From Paraburkholderia gardini (lineage in GTDB: Bacteria > Pseudomonadota > Gammaproteobacteria > Burkholderiales > Burkholderiaceae): DNA of 64,000 nucleotides. This document shows, piece after piece, positions 24,990 through 34,091 of the stretch. Location of the stretch: contig NZ_CAJQYY010000018.1 in assembly GCF_907164575.1 (NCBI RefSeq), positions 62,001 to 126,000 of the forward strand. The letters run 5' to 3'. Position 1 is the first letter of the stretch. Every line of letters begins with the position of its first letter. Position numbers and translations under genes: made by a program. The notes beneath the pieces are model-generated. The model saw nothing but the letters and a program-made list of their open reading frames with translations. It searched no databases and was not told the DNA's origin.

Positions 24990-27530
24990 TTACTGGCACA
25001 CTGCCTCTGCATTTTCAAAGTAGCTCTTCAGGTCCGGCTTCTCGGCCAGCTTGTAGTCGAGCGAGCAGCGGTTGCCATCCAGATCCACGACCTTCAGGTT
25101 TTCACCCTCGTTCCCATTCAGGAAGATGTTGCCGTCGTCGAGCACAGTGGTGAGGTAGTTGTCGTCCTTGTCGAGCACTGACCCGTTCTTCGGCAGAACC
25201 TGACCGCGCTTGTCGATGGCGCGCAGCAGGATGCGGCGCACCTTGACGATGTCGAAGTTCACGTAGTTCACCGAGCCGCGACCCGGGTTCACCTGCGCGA
25301 AACCGTTGCCGATATCGACGTTGCGGGGCAGCGTCTTGCCCGACACTTCGATACGGCTCGTCGAATACGCCGCTTCCGTGGGGATCACTGCCTGGCCCCA
25401 GAAGTCCGTCCATACCGGACCTTGCGGCGTCGAAATCTTGACGCCCGCCACATCGCTCGTCTTTGCGATGCCGAACGTGTCGCTCACCGGATACGGCGAG
25501 AACGTCACGCCATGCTTGTGCGCCACGACACCGCCACGCAGTTCCGCGTTGTAAGACGTCGAGTTCGTGCCGTTTTGCGTCACGCCCACGTTCATCTGCG
25601 TGTAGTGTGGCGTAATCGACGCAGTTGCGCTGCTCGAAGCGGTGCCGCTGTTCGGCTGCAATTCGCCGTTCAGCGTGTAGTTGAGTTCGTCACTGACCAC
25701 TTCGCTATACGTTGCGCCGACACGTGCATTGCCATCCGTCGAATTCACGTACGTCTTCACGCTGCGCTTGCCGAACGGAATCGTCGCCGTCAGGTAGACC
25801 GAGTTACCGCTGTTGCCTGTCGCGCCGCCGCCCACCGCGTGCTCAATGTTCAGATTGACCGTCGCGTACTTGAACGTGCGCCCCCACGAGCCGGTCACGC
25901 GTTGTGAAGTCTGGCCGTTGAACAGGTTCGAGCGCGTATAGCCGGCGGTAAAGCCGCCAAGCCACGGATGCAACCACGCCGCCGATGCTGTGTACTGCGC
26001 GCGATAGTGGTTGTCGTTCCAGTTCTGGGTCGTGTCCTGCGTCGTATCGGTCAGCGTACGGTAGCCCGGCGTTTGCAGGCTGGCGGATGCATTGAGCGAA
26101 AGCGACTCCGTAATCGGCGTGCTGATCGATGCCGTTGCCTGACCGCCGCGCAAGCCTTCACGGGTCGCGTTCGACCACGTGCTCTGCGCGCTGATCGCTG
26201 TGCGATCGAAAATCGTCGTCTGACCGCCGAAGCCGATCGATTGATAGTCTGTCGCGCCCAGCACGCCGGCCGTCACGCTGGAGTTCTTGCCGATTGACCA
26301 CGTACCCGTGCCCGTTGCCATCCACGGTTTGGACGCCGGATCGGTGCCAAGGTCACGCAGTTTGCCTACCGCGAACGAATAACCCGGCGCGATACCCAGT
26401 GAACCGGCCGACAGCGAAGCCGCCGGCACGATGAACTTGCGGGAAGAGCCATCCGCTTCGATAACCGTCACTTCGAGATCGTTCGTGCCGTTGAGCAGCG
26501 GCAGATTGCTGAGCGAAAACGGGCCCGGCGGCACGACCGTCGAGTAAATCAGCGCGGCAGCCTGGCGTACTTCCACACGCGCCGTCGATTGCGCGATTCC
26601 TGTTACCTGCGCGGCTGCGTTGGTGCCAGTACGCGTGAGCGCAGCTTCCGGCACCCATTGCGCGCCATAAATCGACATGCCCGAGAAGATCGAATTGCTG
26701 ACATTGACCTCGCCCGTCTGGAATACCGATTTGTAGTCGGCGAACGTGCGTTGTGCGTAGGCATACAGGTGTTCGAACTGCGAGTGCTTCCCATCGTTCG
26801 TGTACATGCTGCGGTTGCGCACGATCCAGTCGCCGGCGTTAAAGCCGAGTTCCGTTGCACCGGAGAAATACTGTGAGCTGGTTCCGCTGCCGTGATTGCC
26901 GATAGCAAGCAGGTCATAGTTCAGCAACGCTGCCGTGCCACCGGTCGTGTAGTTCGTGTCAGTCAGTGCCTCCGGACGCAGCGCGTCGGTCGGCACCACA
27001 AGCTCAACCGTCGAGGTATTCGGATACGGTTTCACGATGGCCTGCGGCCATGCGGCAAGAAAGTCCACGCACAGGGCGGCGGCGGAGTCATCGCTCTGCG
27101 CGCCTTTCTTGCCGGTTGCGTTAACTTCCTTTTCCTCAGCGGAGCCCTTAGGCATTTGCAGGCCAGCACGCGCCATGAACTTCGGATCGAAACACAGGTT
27201 GCCCTGTTCGTCGAAGCGCGCTGCGACCGTGCCCTTCTTGCTGCCATTCACCAGCAACGTGACGTTGCTGATACCCGGACGGTAACGGGGGGCATCCTTG
27301 AAGTATTCGGCGACCTTCGGATCGATGCCACGGGACTTCAGCATTTCCATGTCGAAGCCAGCGTTGGCTTCGACGATGGTTGCTTCGTTGTTCGCTTCTG
27401 CTGCGAACGTATTGCCTGTAGCGACGCCGACCATCATCAACGTCACGGCCACTGCGATTGGAGCGAGCTTGAGGGTGGTCTTTCCTCCTTGCCTGCTTTG
27501 CCTGCTGGAGGCATGTGGGTTGAGCTTCAT
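24990..27530 (-). CDS. Fimbrial outer-membrane usher protein
   Basis: An 846-residue usher, usual family size. A signal segment (LAPIAVAVTLMMVGVATGNTFA) is near residues 22-44. The beta-barrel shows FNAGDWIVRNRSMYTNDGKHSQFEHLYAYAQRTF and VFQTGEVNVSNSIFSGMSIYGAQW (about residues 225-285), typical of ushers. The plug and C-terminal domain follow, and the last 40 residues hold the usual cysteine pair (NRCSLDY, AEAVCQ). It assembles pilus subunits received from the periplasmic chaperone and threads them through the outer membrane. The chaperone is 23 bp upstream and a pilin-like gene 28 bp downstream. Confidence 0.93.
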   Translation of the reverse strand: MKLNPHASSRQSRQGGKTTLKLAPIAVAVTLMMVGVATGNTFAAEANNEATIVEANAGFDMEMLKSRGIDPKVAEYFKDAPRYRPGISNVTLLVNGSKKGTVAARFDEQGNLCFDPKFMARAGLQMPKGSAEEKEVNATGKKGAQSDDSAAALCVDFLAAWPQAIVKPYPNTSTVELVVPTDALRPEALTDTNYTTGGTAALLNYDLLAIGNHGSGTSSQYFSGATELGFNAGDWIVRNRSMYTNDGKHSQFEHLYAYAQRTFADYKSVFQTGEVNVSNSIFSGMSIYGAQWVPEAALTRTGTNAAAQVTGIAQSTARVEVRQAAALIYSTVVPPGPFSLSNLPLLNGTNDLEVTVIEADGSSRKFIVPAASLSAGSLGIAPGYSFAVGKLRDLGTDPASKPWMATGTGTWSIGKNSSVTAGVLGATDYQSIGFGGQTTIFDRTAISAQSTWSNATREGLRGGQATASISTPITESLSLNASASLQTPGYRTLTDTTQDTTQNWNDNHYRAQYTASAAWLHPWLGGFTAGYTRSNLFNGQTSQRVTGSWGRTFKYATVNLNIEHAVGGGATGNSGNSVYLTATIPFGKRSVKTYVNSTDGNARVGATYSEVVSDELNYTLNGELQPNSGTASSSATASITPHYTQMNVGVTQNGTNSTSYNAELRGGVVAHKHGVTFSPYPVSDTFGIAKTSDVAGVKISTPQGPVWTDFWGQAVIPTEAAYSTSRIEVSGKTLPRNVDIGNGFAQVNPGRGSVNYVNFDIVKVRRILLRAIDKRGQVLPKNGSVLDKDDNYLTTVLDDGNIFLNGNEGENLKVVDLDGNRCSLDYKLAEKPDLKSYFENAEAVCQ

Positions 27531-27553
27531 GATGTCGAACGTCCCTAAACCGA

Positions 27554-28324
27554 TTACTTCGAGACCGATACTTGCGAGGCCGGTACTGTTGCTTGCGTCT
27601 GCGTTGCCGCTGCAGAAGCCGAGGTAACAGGCGCGTCATACGGATCAACCGAGTAGCCGTATGTCGTGGCCGGGAACAGGCGCGCGATGGTCGCTGCTGC
27701 GCTTGCGCCCTTCAGCGGCACGGTCACCTTCGTCTTCGGCAGCACGTAAGGACGCGGCAGTTCGACGTTCTTCTGTTGCGGCTGCAACTGCACCGTCTGT
27801 GCGAGACGCACGACATAGGCGCTCGGATTTTCGATCGTCAGCTCGTCGCCAGTGATCGAAACCTTCAGTTCCTTCCACGGTTCGCGATTGACTGCGAGGC
27901 CCTTCGGATGGATCACGAGCGGCAGATCCTGGCGGACGGTCATCGTCACGCGGGCGCCTGCCTTCGGATCACGCGGGGGAATGCCTTCGAAGACAGCGCG
28001 TTCGAGGCGTTCAACAGTCAACGGCGTCTTGTTCTGCAACACGAAACGCACCGTTTGCGTCTGGTTGCCTTCAACACGTGCAACAGGCGGCGTCACGACG
28101 ACGAGGTTTTCCTGGTCTTCCTCAATGTGTGTAACCGACGTGTAGAGAAGCTGCGGCGTGCTTTCGCTGTTCTTCACGTTCATGGTTGCTTCGCCATCTG
28201 CTTCGTTGACGAGGACCACCGACGTTTCCGGCACCATGCCGGTTGCCATTGCAACGTTCGCGAAGCCCGCGAGCATGGCTGCAGCAACAACCACGTTGCG
28301 GAGTTTGAAGTTGATCGATTTCAT
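27554..28324 (-). CDS. Periplasmic fimbrial chaperone
   Basis: A 256-residue PapD-like chaperone. A signal peptide (NVVVAAAMLAGFANVAMA, residues 10-27) precedes two immunoglobulin-like domains. Landmarks are SVVLVNEADGEATMNVKN, the G1/F1-like strand NQTQTVRFVLQNKTPLTVERLERAVFEGIPP, and LPLVIHPKGLAV. GGAGCC lies before the ATG. It is the first gene of the chaperone-usher-subunit operon. It carries an unusual Ala/Thr/Ser/Gln-rich C-terminal tail of about 25 residues after DPYDAPV. Confidence 0.9.
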   Translation of the reverse strand: MKSINFKLRNVVVAAAMLAGFANVAMATGMVPETSVVLVNEADGEATMNVKNSESTPQLLYTSVTHIEEDQENLVVVTPPVARVEGNQTQTVRFVLQNKTPLTVERLERAVFEGIPPRDPKAGARVTMTVRQDLPLVIHPKGLAVNREPWKELKVSITGDELTIENPSAYVVRLAQTVQLQPQQKNVELPRPYVLPKTKVTVPLKGASAAATIARLFPATTYGYSVDPYDAPVTSASAAATQTQATVPASQVSVSK

Positions 28325-28581
28325 GATTGAGGCTCCTTAGGTTCGGTCGCGGCTTGATTGCAACGACGCTTGTCTCGATGCATTGAGTTTGGAAGAACCA
28401 GGGAGTCTTCTGAATCGCAGAATCTTTAAATCTCGAATTAGTGCTTTAGAAAAGCGCTTTTCTGTTTTGGAGTTACGCGTTATAGGGCGAACACGTCGGA
28501 AATTCGTAAACCTACGATGGCGAAAGCCTTTGCAACTCCGTATGGTCAACGGTCAAACGCACACCTGCCGGGGCCTTCTCG
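28325..28581. promoter_or_regulatory. AT-richer promoter region of the fimbrial operon with a perfect 16-bp palindrome
   Basis: This 257-bp gap between the minus-strand chaperone and a plus-strand orphan gene is markedly AT-richer than the flagellar DNA. It holds the perfect palindrome AGAAAAGCGCTTTTCT at 28448-28463, about 125 bp upstream of the chaperone start. The dyad has no loop and no T-run, so it looks more like an operator than a terminator. No RNA gene is seen. Confidence 0.5.
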
Positions 28582-29505
28582 TTGTTTAATCCACCTACAT
28601 CCGATCCTGACGAACGACGTCAAACAATCCTTCATGCCGCATACGCCGAAGCGTCCGCACTTGACGGCATGCATCGCGACGCACTGAAAGATTTCTTCCG
28701 CGCGCCATCCGCCATTCCGCTCCCAAGCGCAGCGCGGCCGCTTTACTGGCTAGGACGATTGCGTCAGTGGCGCGGTATCGATCTAAACGGCGCAGAGAAC
28801 ACGCCTGAACCCGACTGGCATGCTTTGAGGAAGGGCGTTCTCGAAGCGCTCGCGGGCACCTATGCCCTTGCGATTTACGAAGATGTCTGGCGAGGCCCGC
28901 GTCGCCGCCAGATCTACGATCGCGATATGGCGTTGCTGATCGCAATGCTGGTGACGCTCGGCTGGTCTGATCTTGCCGCGCATGTGCTCGAATGCTGGTT
29001 TGGCAGCGACGTCGATCACGCAGGACGCCCGGTGCCGGGCGGGATTACAGGGATGATCGTTAGCGTGGCGGGTAAGGGGCTGAACGTGCCCGTCGTACCG
29101 TGCACGTTCCAGAAAGGCGAGGAATTGCTCGTCGACATCATCGACCTGTGGAATGCGACCGAATCCACGTTCATGCCACTTGCTGTGCAGCTCGCGGACC
29201 GACATCTGTCGCATTGCCGCCTCGACTCCGGGCAGATGCGGTTCGATTTCGACCACCCTGTTGAACAGGCGATGCCGATCGAGCTTCTGATGCTGCTGCG
29301 CCTGCGCGGTGAGACTGCCATTCCGGAAGCGCTGCTTGACCACGCAGCGCTTCAACACCCGGCCGCTACGCTCGTCGAACCGCAGGCGCCTTTACTCTCG
29401 TCGCGTTGCAGGACGTTTATCGACTGCGTGAGCCGCGTATTGCCCGATTGCCAGACGCTGGACGCCGCAATCAGAGCTCAAGCAAACCTGTTCAAGTCGC
29501 GGTAA
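28582..29505 (+). CDS. Hypothetical protein in the adhesion island
   Basis: I do not recognise this 307-residue protein. The only in-frame start after the upstream stop that gives full length is TTG 28582; the first ATG is at 28669 (MHRDALKDFF), which would shorten it by 29 residues. It has no signal peptide or membrane helix. It is helical and fairly rich in Trp, His and Cys, with hydrophobic helices such as YALAIYEDVW and MALLIAMLVTLGWSDLAAHVLECWFG (near residues 115-140). It is oriented opposite to its neighbours, between the fimbrial operon and the autotransporter. A terminator follows 12 bp later. It is soluble and probably cytoplasmic. Confidence 0.65.
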   Translation: MFNPPTSDPDERRQTILHAAYAEASALDGMHRDALKDFFRAPSAIPLPSAARPLYWLGRLRQWRGIDLNGAENTPEPDWHALRKGVLEALAGTYALAIYEDVWRGPRRRQIYDRDMALLIAMLVTLGWSDLAAHVLECWFGSDVDHAGRPVPGGITGMIVSVAGKGLNVPVVPCTFQKGEELLVDIIDLWNATESTFMPLAVQLADRHLSHCRLDSGQMRFDFDHPVEQAMPIELLMLLRLRGETAIPEALLDHAALQHPAATLVEPQAPLLSSRCRTFIDCVSRVLPDCQTLDAAIRAQANLFKSR

Positions 29506-29517
29506 CACATCAAAAAA

Positions 29518-29547
29518 AAGGCCGTCGCGAACATCCACGACGGCCTT
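29518..29547. terminator. Bidirectional intrinsic terminator
   Basis: AAGGCCGTCG (29518-29527) pairs with CGACGGCCTT (29538-29547) around a 10-base loop. The A-run AAAAAAAAG just before the stem serves the minus-strand autotransporter gene, whose stop is at 29567. The stem also follows the plus-strand orphan gene by 12 bp. Confidence 0.85.
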
Positions 29548-29566
29548 CTCAATAGCGACCCGCTGC

Positions 29567-32071
29567 TTACCAGACGTAACGCATCCCGCCCGACAGCGCC
29601 CACGGCTTCTCGATCTTGTCGCCTTTCGAGTAGCTGTATTCGGCGAACAGATGGAACCACTTCTTGACCTGCGCCGTAACGCCGACTGCCAGTTCGCCAC
29701 GCGGCCCCGCGAGATCGGTAGAGAACTCAATGCCGTTCACGTACGCGGGGTTGCTGTGCGCGAACTCGTTGATGAACGCGACCTTCGCGTAAGGCTGGAT
29801 CACGCTGCCTTCATCGAGCTTGAAATCCTTGCCCGCCGCCACGCCGATCTTTGCCTGCAGTGAGGCGTTACGGCCGTTAGTGGCCTGCATGCCGTTATCA
29901 AGCGCGAAGCTACTGCCGCTCGAGAACAGGCCTGCGAGCTGCACGTACGGCTCGACGAACCAGTTGTCCTGCACGCCGATATGACGGCCCACTTCCAGCG
30001 AACTTCCAAGGCCGTAGTTCACGTTGCTACCGTGTGTGCGAACGCCGTCGCTCATCGTTGCGTTGCCGCGGTTCTCGAAGCGGCTCGCCTGCAGCACTGC
30101 ATCGGCGTAGTAGCCGTCGTCGCGCAGCCACGTGACGTAGCCGCCCAGCGTCTGGCTTTCCACGACGCCATCCGCGCCCGGCGCGAACGTCAGGTTTGCG
30201 TTCGTGTATCCAAAACTGCCGCCGACGAGCACCTTGCCGCCCGTCACTGCAATCTTGCGATCGCCGCCGATCGCGACACCGCTTTGGTCCTGCGTGAACG
30301 GCTGGCCCGCTGCGCTTGAAACACGATAGCGTGAGCCATAGCCGCGCGCCCATGCACCGCTGCCCTGTTCGTCGCGACGAAGCTCACCCATGCGCGTGCG
30401 CAGTACGTCCATCTGCTCGTAAGCAACCGTGGCGGGTGCAGTGAAGAGACCCAGGATCGTCGCAGCGGATGGCGTGATCACGGGCTTGTTGTCCGGCGTG
30501 TTCGACGAGGGCGTATCAGGCGTGTTGTCCGACGGATCAACCGGGTTGACCGGATCAACGGGGGTAACGGGATTCACTGCCGTGTTCTGCAGATACCAGT
30601 CGTTGCCCTGCTGCGCGAGGCGATACTCGTAGACACCTGCATCGACCTTGTCGCCCTTAAGCGAGAACGCGGCCGGCCCGCCTGCAGTCTGCACGACCAT
30701 CAGCTTGCCGCCCGGCGCGTCGGGTTCACGCCCGGTATTGCGCACCTGCAGTTGATGTTGACCCGATGCGGAGCCATGCACGTCGATCAGATCGCCGTGC
30801 ACGTTGCCGAGATCCGTGTGGATTGCGAATGTCCCTTGCCCGCTGAGGTTACCTGCGATGGTGAGTGTCTTGTCGACGCCGGTATCGAGGACAACCGTGC
30901 CGCCGCTCAGGCTCAAACTGCCAATCGTGTTGCTCTGTGTGAGGTTCCACGCGGCGCCGTTGCTGACAGAAACGTCTCCGACCCGAATCAGGTTACCCGT
31001 GAGCGTCGCGCCGTTCGTGAGCGAAATATTGGCGCCCAGGCGATCGTCGGAAGTCACATTGCCCTGAAGGTTCGAAGCGATGACATTGAAATTCGCTGTG
31101 CTGCCGGGTCCGACGTGCAATACGTTTCCGTCCGAGCCGTTCAGCACGCTCGATCCCGCAACCGTGATGTCGGTGTGACTTGCCGACGAAGCAAAGATCG
31201 CGGAACCATTCGCGCCATTGACGGATGTGTCCGTGAGGTTAATCGTGTTATTGCCGGGCGTCGCACCTGGAATCAACGCCGCGACGATGCCGTGCGTTGC
31301 GCCCTGAACTGATGAACCGCTGTCGAGCACGACCGACGCGTCGCCGACCATCGTCACGCCAGCTCCGGTCGTCGCGGTAATCGCGGTGTTGTGGCCGGTA
31401 AAGCTCGAATTCTGCTGACGCACTTCGACCCCTTTCGGGCCGGTGATGCTGCTATCGGTGGCAGTCATCTGTGCGCCGGCACTGATGAACGCGCCGGTGT
31501 TCGCGCCAGCTTCGACTGTCACGCGTTGCAGGTCGATCTGCGCGCCCGTCCCGTCCAGCACGCCCCATCCGGCGCTGCGGATGATGCCGTCGCTGACCAA
31601 TACCGTCGAATTCGTTTCTGCCTGAAGGCCGGCGTAACTATTGCCCGCCGTGCTTTCCAGCAGCACGTTTCGCAGCGTTCCCGTGCTGCCGTTTTTCAGG
31701 CGGACCGCGTCGCCCAGATCGCTGGCCGTACCGTCGTTGCGAATGATCGTCTGGACGCCGGGGGCCGATGCTGTAGCGACATCGACCGATCCGCTGTTGA
31801 CCAGTAGACCGTGGGTGGAAATCTGCGCGCCCGAGTCCAGCATGACTTGTGCACCGGCGCCGGTATAGCCGGTGCGAACACCGTACACCGTCGCGCCTGA
31901 CTGCACTTCCAGCGAGGCAGCGTTCTGGAGTTCGTAGTCATCGGGAGCAGTCTGGGTGGTGACGATACGTGTACCGCTGGGTACGAGAACATAGGCGTGC
32001 GCAGATGTACCGGCAGCCAGTAATGAAACGGCGATCGCGAGGGGCGCGCGCCTGAGAGGGAGAGAAAACAT
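29567..32071 (-). CDS. Type Va autotransporter with beta-helix passenger
   Basis: An 834-residue autotransporter. A signal peptide (LAIAVSLLAAGTSAHA, about residues 10-26) is followed by a passenger rich in Gly, Thr, Ser, Val and Asn with pectin-lyase-like repeats to about residue 470. A linker of repeated VNP/VDP units and PDTPSSNTPDNKP lies near residues 495-530. A 12-strand-type barrel of about 280 residues follows, from AYEQMDVLRTRMGELR through GAWARGYGSRYRV to a C-terminal aromatic YVW. This is the pertactin/BrkA class, usually involved in adhesion or aggregation. No catalytic motif is evident in the passenger. It is monocistronic, with its own terminator. Confidence 0.92.
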   Translation of the reverse strand: MFSLPLRRAPLAIAVSLLAAGTSAHAYVLVPSGTRIVTTQTAPDDYELQNAASLEVQSGATVYGVRTGYTGAGAQVMLDSGAQISTHGLLVNSGSVDVATASAPGVQTIIRNDGTASDLGDAVRLKNGSTGTLRNVLLESTAGNSYAGLQAETNSTVLVSDGIIRSAGWGVLDGTGAQIDLQRVTVEAGANTGAFISAGAQMTATDSSITGPKGVEVRQQNSSFTGHNTAITATTGAGVTMVGDASVVLDSGSSVQGATHGIVAALIPGATPGNNTINLTDTSVNGANGSAIFASSASHTDITVAGSSVLNGSDGNVLHVGPGSTANFNVIASNLQGNVTSDDRLGANISLTNGATLTGNLIRVGDVSVSNGAAWNLTQSNTIGSLSLSGGTVVLDTGVDKTLTIAGNLSGQGTFAIHTDLGNVHGDLIDVHGSASGQHQLQVRNTGREPDAPGGKLMVVQTAGGPAAFSLKGDKVDAGVYEYRLAQQGNDWYLQNTAVNPVTPVDPVNPVDPSDNTPDTPSSNTPDNKPVITPSAATILGLFTAPATVAYEQMDVLRTRMGELRRDEQGSGAWARGYGSRYRVSSAAGQPFTQDQSGVAIGGDRKIAVTGGKVLVGGSFGYTNANLTFAPGADGVVESQTLGGYVTWLRDDGYYADAVLQASRFENRGNATMSDGVRTHGSNVNYGLGSSLEVGRHIGVQDNWFVEPYVQLAGLFSSGSSFALDNGMQATNGRNASLQAKIGVAAGKDFKLDEGSVIQPYAKVAFINEFAHSNPAYVNGIEFSTDLAGPRGELAVGVTAQVKKWFHLFAEYSYSKGDKIEKPWALSGGMRYVW

Positions 32072-32358
32072 GAGAGTCCGTTCCGGTTGAGCGCTGATGC
32101 CTGCTCAAAACGGAAGGCACGCGCGGAACGCGGATTCTGGACAAACTACATATCAAGATACATCGTCGTTTTATGAATTTTCATTCGCGCGTCCGGTTGT
32201 TTTATTTTCGTCAAGCAACCAGGTTCGCTACCAACGACGTTATGCACATTTCGGATAACTACGATTCATAATCGTTAAGCAAGCACTGAGAATCCGCCGC
32301 GAGGACATGACGAGCACCTCGCTGCGTCCTCTTTTCTATTTTCTTTGAACGGATTCTC
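32072..32358. promoter_or_regulatory. Divergent AT-rich region with a leader stem-loop before the DUF1120 gene
   Basis: This 287-bp gap separates the autotransporter and a DUF1120 gene and is AT-rich for this genome. At its right end, GAGGAC (32301-32306) pairs with GTCCTC (32326-32331), enclosing an inner CGAG-CAC-CTCG hairpin, and is followed by TTTTCTATTTTCTTT. That is the shape of an intrinsic terminator placed 28 bp before the start codon. It could be an attenuator or mark the end of a short leader RNA. Confidence 0.5.
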
Positions 32359-33024
32359 ATGAAACTTATTTCGAAGTCGACTCTTCTGGCTGCCATGCTC
32401 GCAACGATATCGGTTGGCGCGTTTGCCGCTGATTCGGTTGACCTGAAGGTCATCGGCACGATTGTTCCGGCATCGTGCACACCCACTCTCGCAGGCGGCG
32501 GCGTGATCGACTACGGCAACATCCCTGCTGCTTCGCTCAGCGATACCGGTTTCACCACCCTTGCAGACAAAACGTCATCGCTGACGATCACCTGCGATCA
32601 ACCGGCCAAGGTTTCGGTGAAGGTTATCGATGATCGTAGCGGCACGGCACCGGCGGGTGCTATTGCAACGGGCGATCAGTATGCGTACGGTCTGGGCGCT
32701 GTGAATTCGAAGAACGTCGGCGCTTACTCGATCACGTTCCCCCATGCCACCGCGACTGCAGACGGTACAACTCCGGATGGCGTTTATTCGGACAACGGCG
32801 GTTCGACGTGGGGCACGCTTGGTGTCACGGATGCGCATATCAATGCCGGTGGCAATAACCAGATTGCGTGGACGGTGAGCGGCGGCACGGCTCCGCAAGC
32901 GTACAGCGTAATCACGCAGGGTATCGTGGTTTCGACGAAGCTGAACAGCCGGCCCAACCAGCCTGACCTGACGAACGATGTGCCGCTTGACGGTCTCGCT
33001 ACGTTCTCGCTGGTTTATCTGTGA
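32359..33024 (+). CDS. DUF1120 family secreted pilin-like protein (copy 1)
   Basis: A 221-residue protein with a signal peptide ending SVGAFA-AD (about residue 24). The mature protein shows the DUF1120 pattern: DLKVIGTIVPASCTPTLAGG, DYGNIPAASL and LTITCDQPAKV, with two Cys placed as in pilin folds. It ends LDGLATFSLVYL, a likely donor strand. DUF1120 proteins commonly accompany chaperone-usher loci, so it may be a subunit for the operon at 24365-28324. Its paralogue follows at 33388; the N-termini are nearly identical and the middles differ. Confidence 0.85.
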   Translation: MKLISKSTLLAAMLATISVGAFAADSVDLKVIGTIVPASCTPTLAGGGVIDYGNIPAASLSDTGFTTLADKTSSLTITCDQPAKVSVKVIDDRSGTAPAGAIATGDQYAYGLGAVNSKNVGAYSITFPHATATADGTTPDGVYSDNGGSTWGTLGVTDAHINAGGNNQIAWTVSGGTAPQAYSVITQGIVVSTKLNSRPNQPDLTNDVPLDGLATFSLVYL

Positions 33025-33387
33025 TTCGTTTTCGGTGACGGCGATGAGCAGCCGGGGTTCTCAAAACCGGGCCGCTTCCGCATTTGCGAACTCGAACTGA
33101 TCGAACGCGCCGCAATTCGCTGGTTCGCCTGCTGAAAGAGGCTGCAGCCTTGGTCGGGGCACGATGCCCCGTTCTGGATATCGCCCGATTTCATTTAGCT
33201 CGGCGGCCCCGCCTTGTGCGACTGCGCGCCGAATGCAGCTTGAGCAACACTTGCTTTCAGAACTTCCTGCATGTAAAGGAACTGCTATTCAGCGAAGCAA
33301 GGCAAACGCTCAGAATTCAACTCAAGGATTCGGCGCAAACACAACCAGTCGGGTTCTGCTTCCTCATCAACCTTGAAAGAGCTAAAC
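33025..33387. other. Intergenic region between the two DUF1120 genes
   Basis: This 363-bp stretch has no supported gene. It contains a perfect stem CGGGGCA-CGA-TGCCCCG at 33155-33171 without a following T-run. The two flanking genes are paralogues, so this may be spacer from a tandem duplication, with its own promoter for the second copy. Confidence 0.4.
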
Positions 33388-34065
33388 ATGAAACTCGTTT
33401 CGAAAAACACCCTTCTGGCCGCCCTGCTGGCCGCAACTTCGGTTGGCGCATTCGCCGCTGATTCGGTTGACCTGAAGGTTATTGGTACGATCGTGCCGGC
33501 TTCGTGCACGCCGACGATTTCGGGCGGCGGTATCGTTGACTTTGGTCGCATCCCGGCTTCATCGCTCAGCGCCACCGCTGCTACGTTGCTGCCCGCGAAA
33601 AATGCGACGCTCACCGTGACCTGCGATGCGCCGGTCGCAGTAGGCATTACAACCGTCGACAATCGCAGCGGCACAAGTGGATCGGCAAGCTCGGTGCTTC
33701 CCCTCTCGACAGCCCCAAGCCAGGTCTTGGGCGTTGGTTCGGTTGGTGGAAAGACCGTGGGCGCCTATAACGTCGGATTCCTGAAAACCGGCATCACCGC
33801 AGACGGTAACGCTGCTGACGGAATTTACTCTCAGGATGGCGGCACGACCTGGTCGGCATTCGTCCACCCGTTTGGCACGATGATTCAACCCGGTGTCCGT
33901 ACCCACTCGTGGGCCGCCCCCGGTCAAACGGTCCCGGCTGCGTTCACCACGATTACGCAACCGCTTGAAATCGATCTCGCGTTGAACAAGACGGCTGACA
34001 TGCCGCCGCTGAACACGGAAGTGCCTATCGACGGTCTGGCCACCTTCTCGCTGGTCTACCTGTAA
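33388..34065 (+). CDS. DUF1120 family secreted pilin-like protein (copy 2)
   Basis: A 225-residue paralogue of the preceding DUF1120 gene. ATG 33388 aligns with the copy-1 start (MKLVSKNTLLAALLAATSVGAFAAD); a TTG at 33373 would add five residues. SVDLKVIGTIVPASCTPT is identical to copy 1, as is the ending DGLATFSLVYL. The central part differs by several insertions. It has the same disulfide positions and donor-strand-like terminus. It is probably another surface subunit or variant. A strong terminator follows at 34092. Confidence 0.85.
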   Translation: MKLVSKNTLLAALLAATSVGAFAADSVDLKVIGTIVPASCTPTISGGGIVDFGRIPASSLSATAATLLPAKNATLTVTCDAPVAVGITTVDNRSGTSGSASSVLPLSTAPSQVLGVGSVGGKTVGAYNVGFLKTGITADGNAADGIYSQDGGTTWSAFVHPFGTMIQPGVRTHSWAAPGQTVPAAFTTITQPLEIDLALNKTADMPPLNTEVPIDGLATFSLVYL

Positions 34066-34091
34066 TCGATTAGCAGCAACGTAAAACAAAG

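Noticed and set aside
28448-28463. 16-bp palindrome as an intrinsic terminator
   Set aside because: There is no loop and only a mixed TGTTTTGG sequence after it; it is also far from any upstream gene end that would need one.
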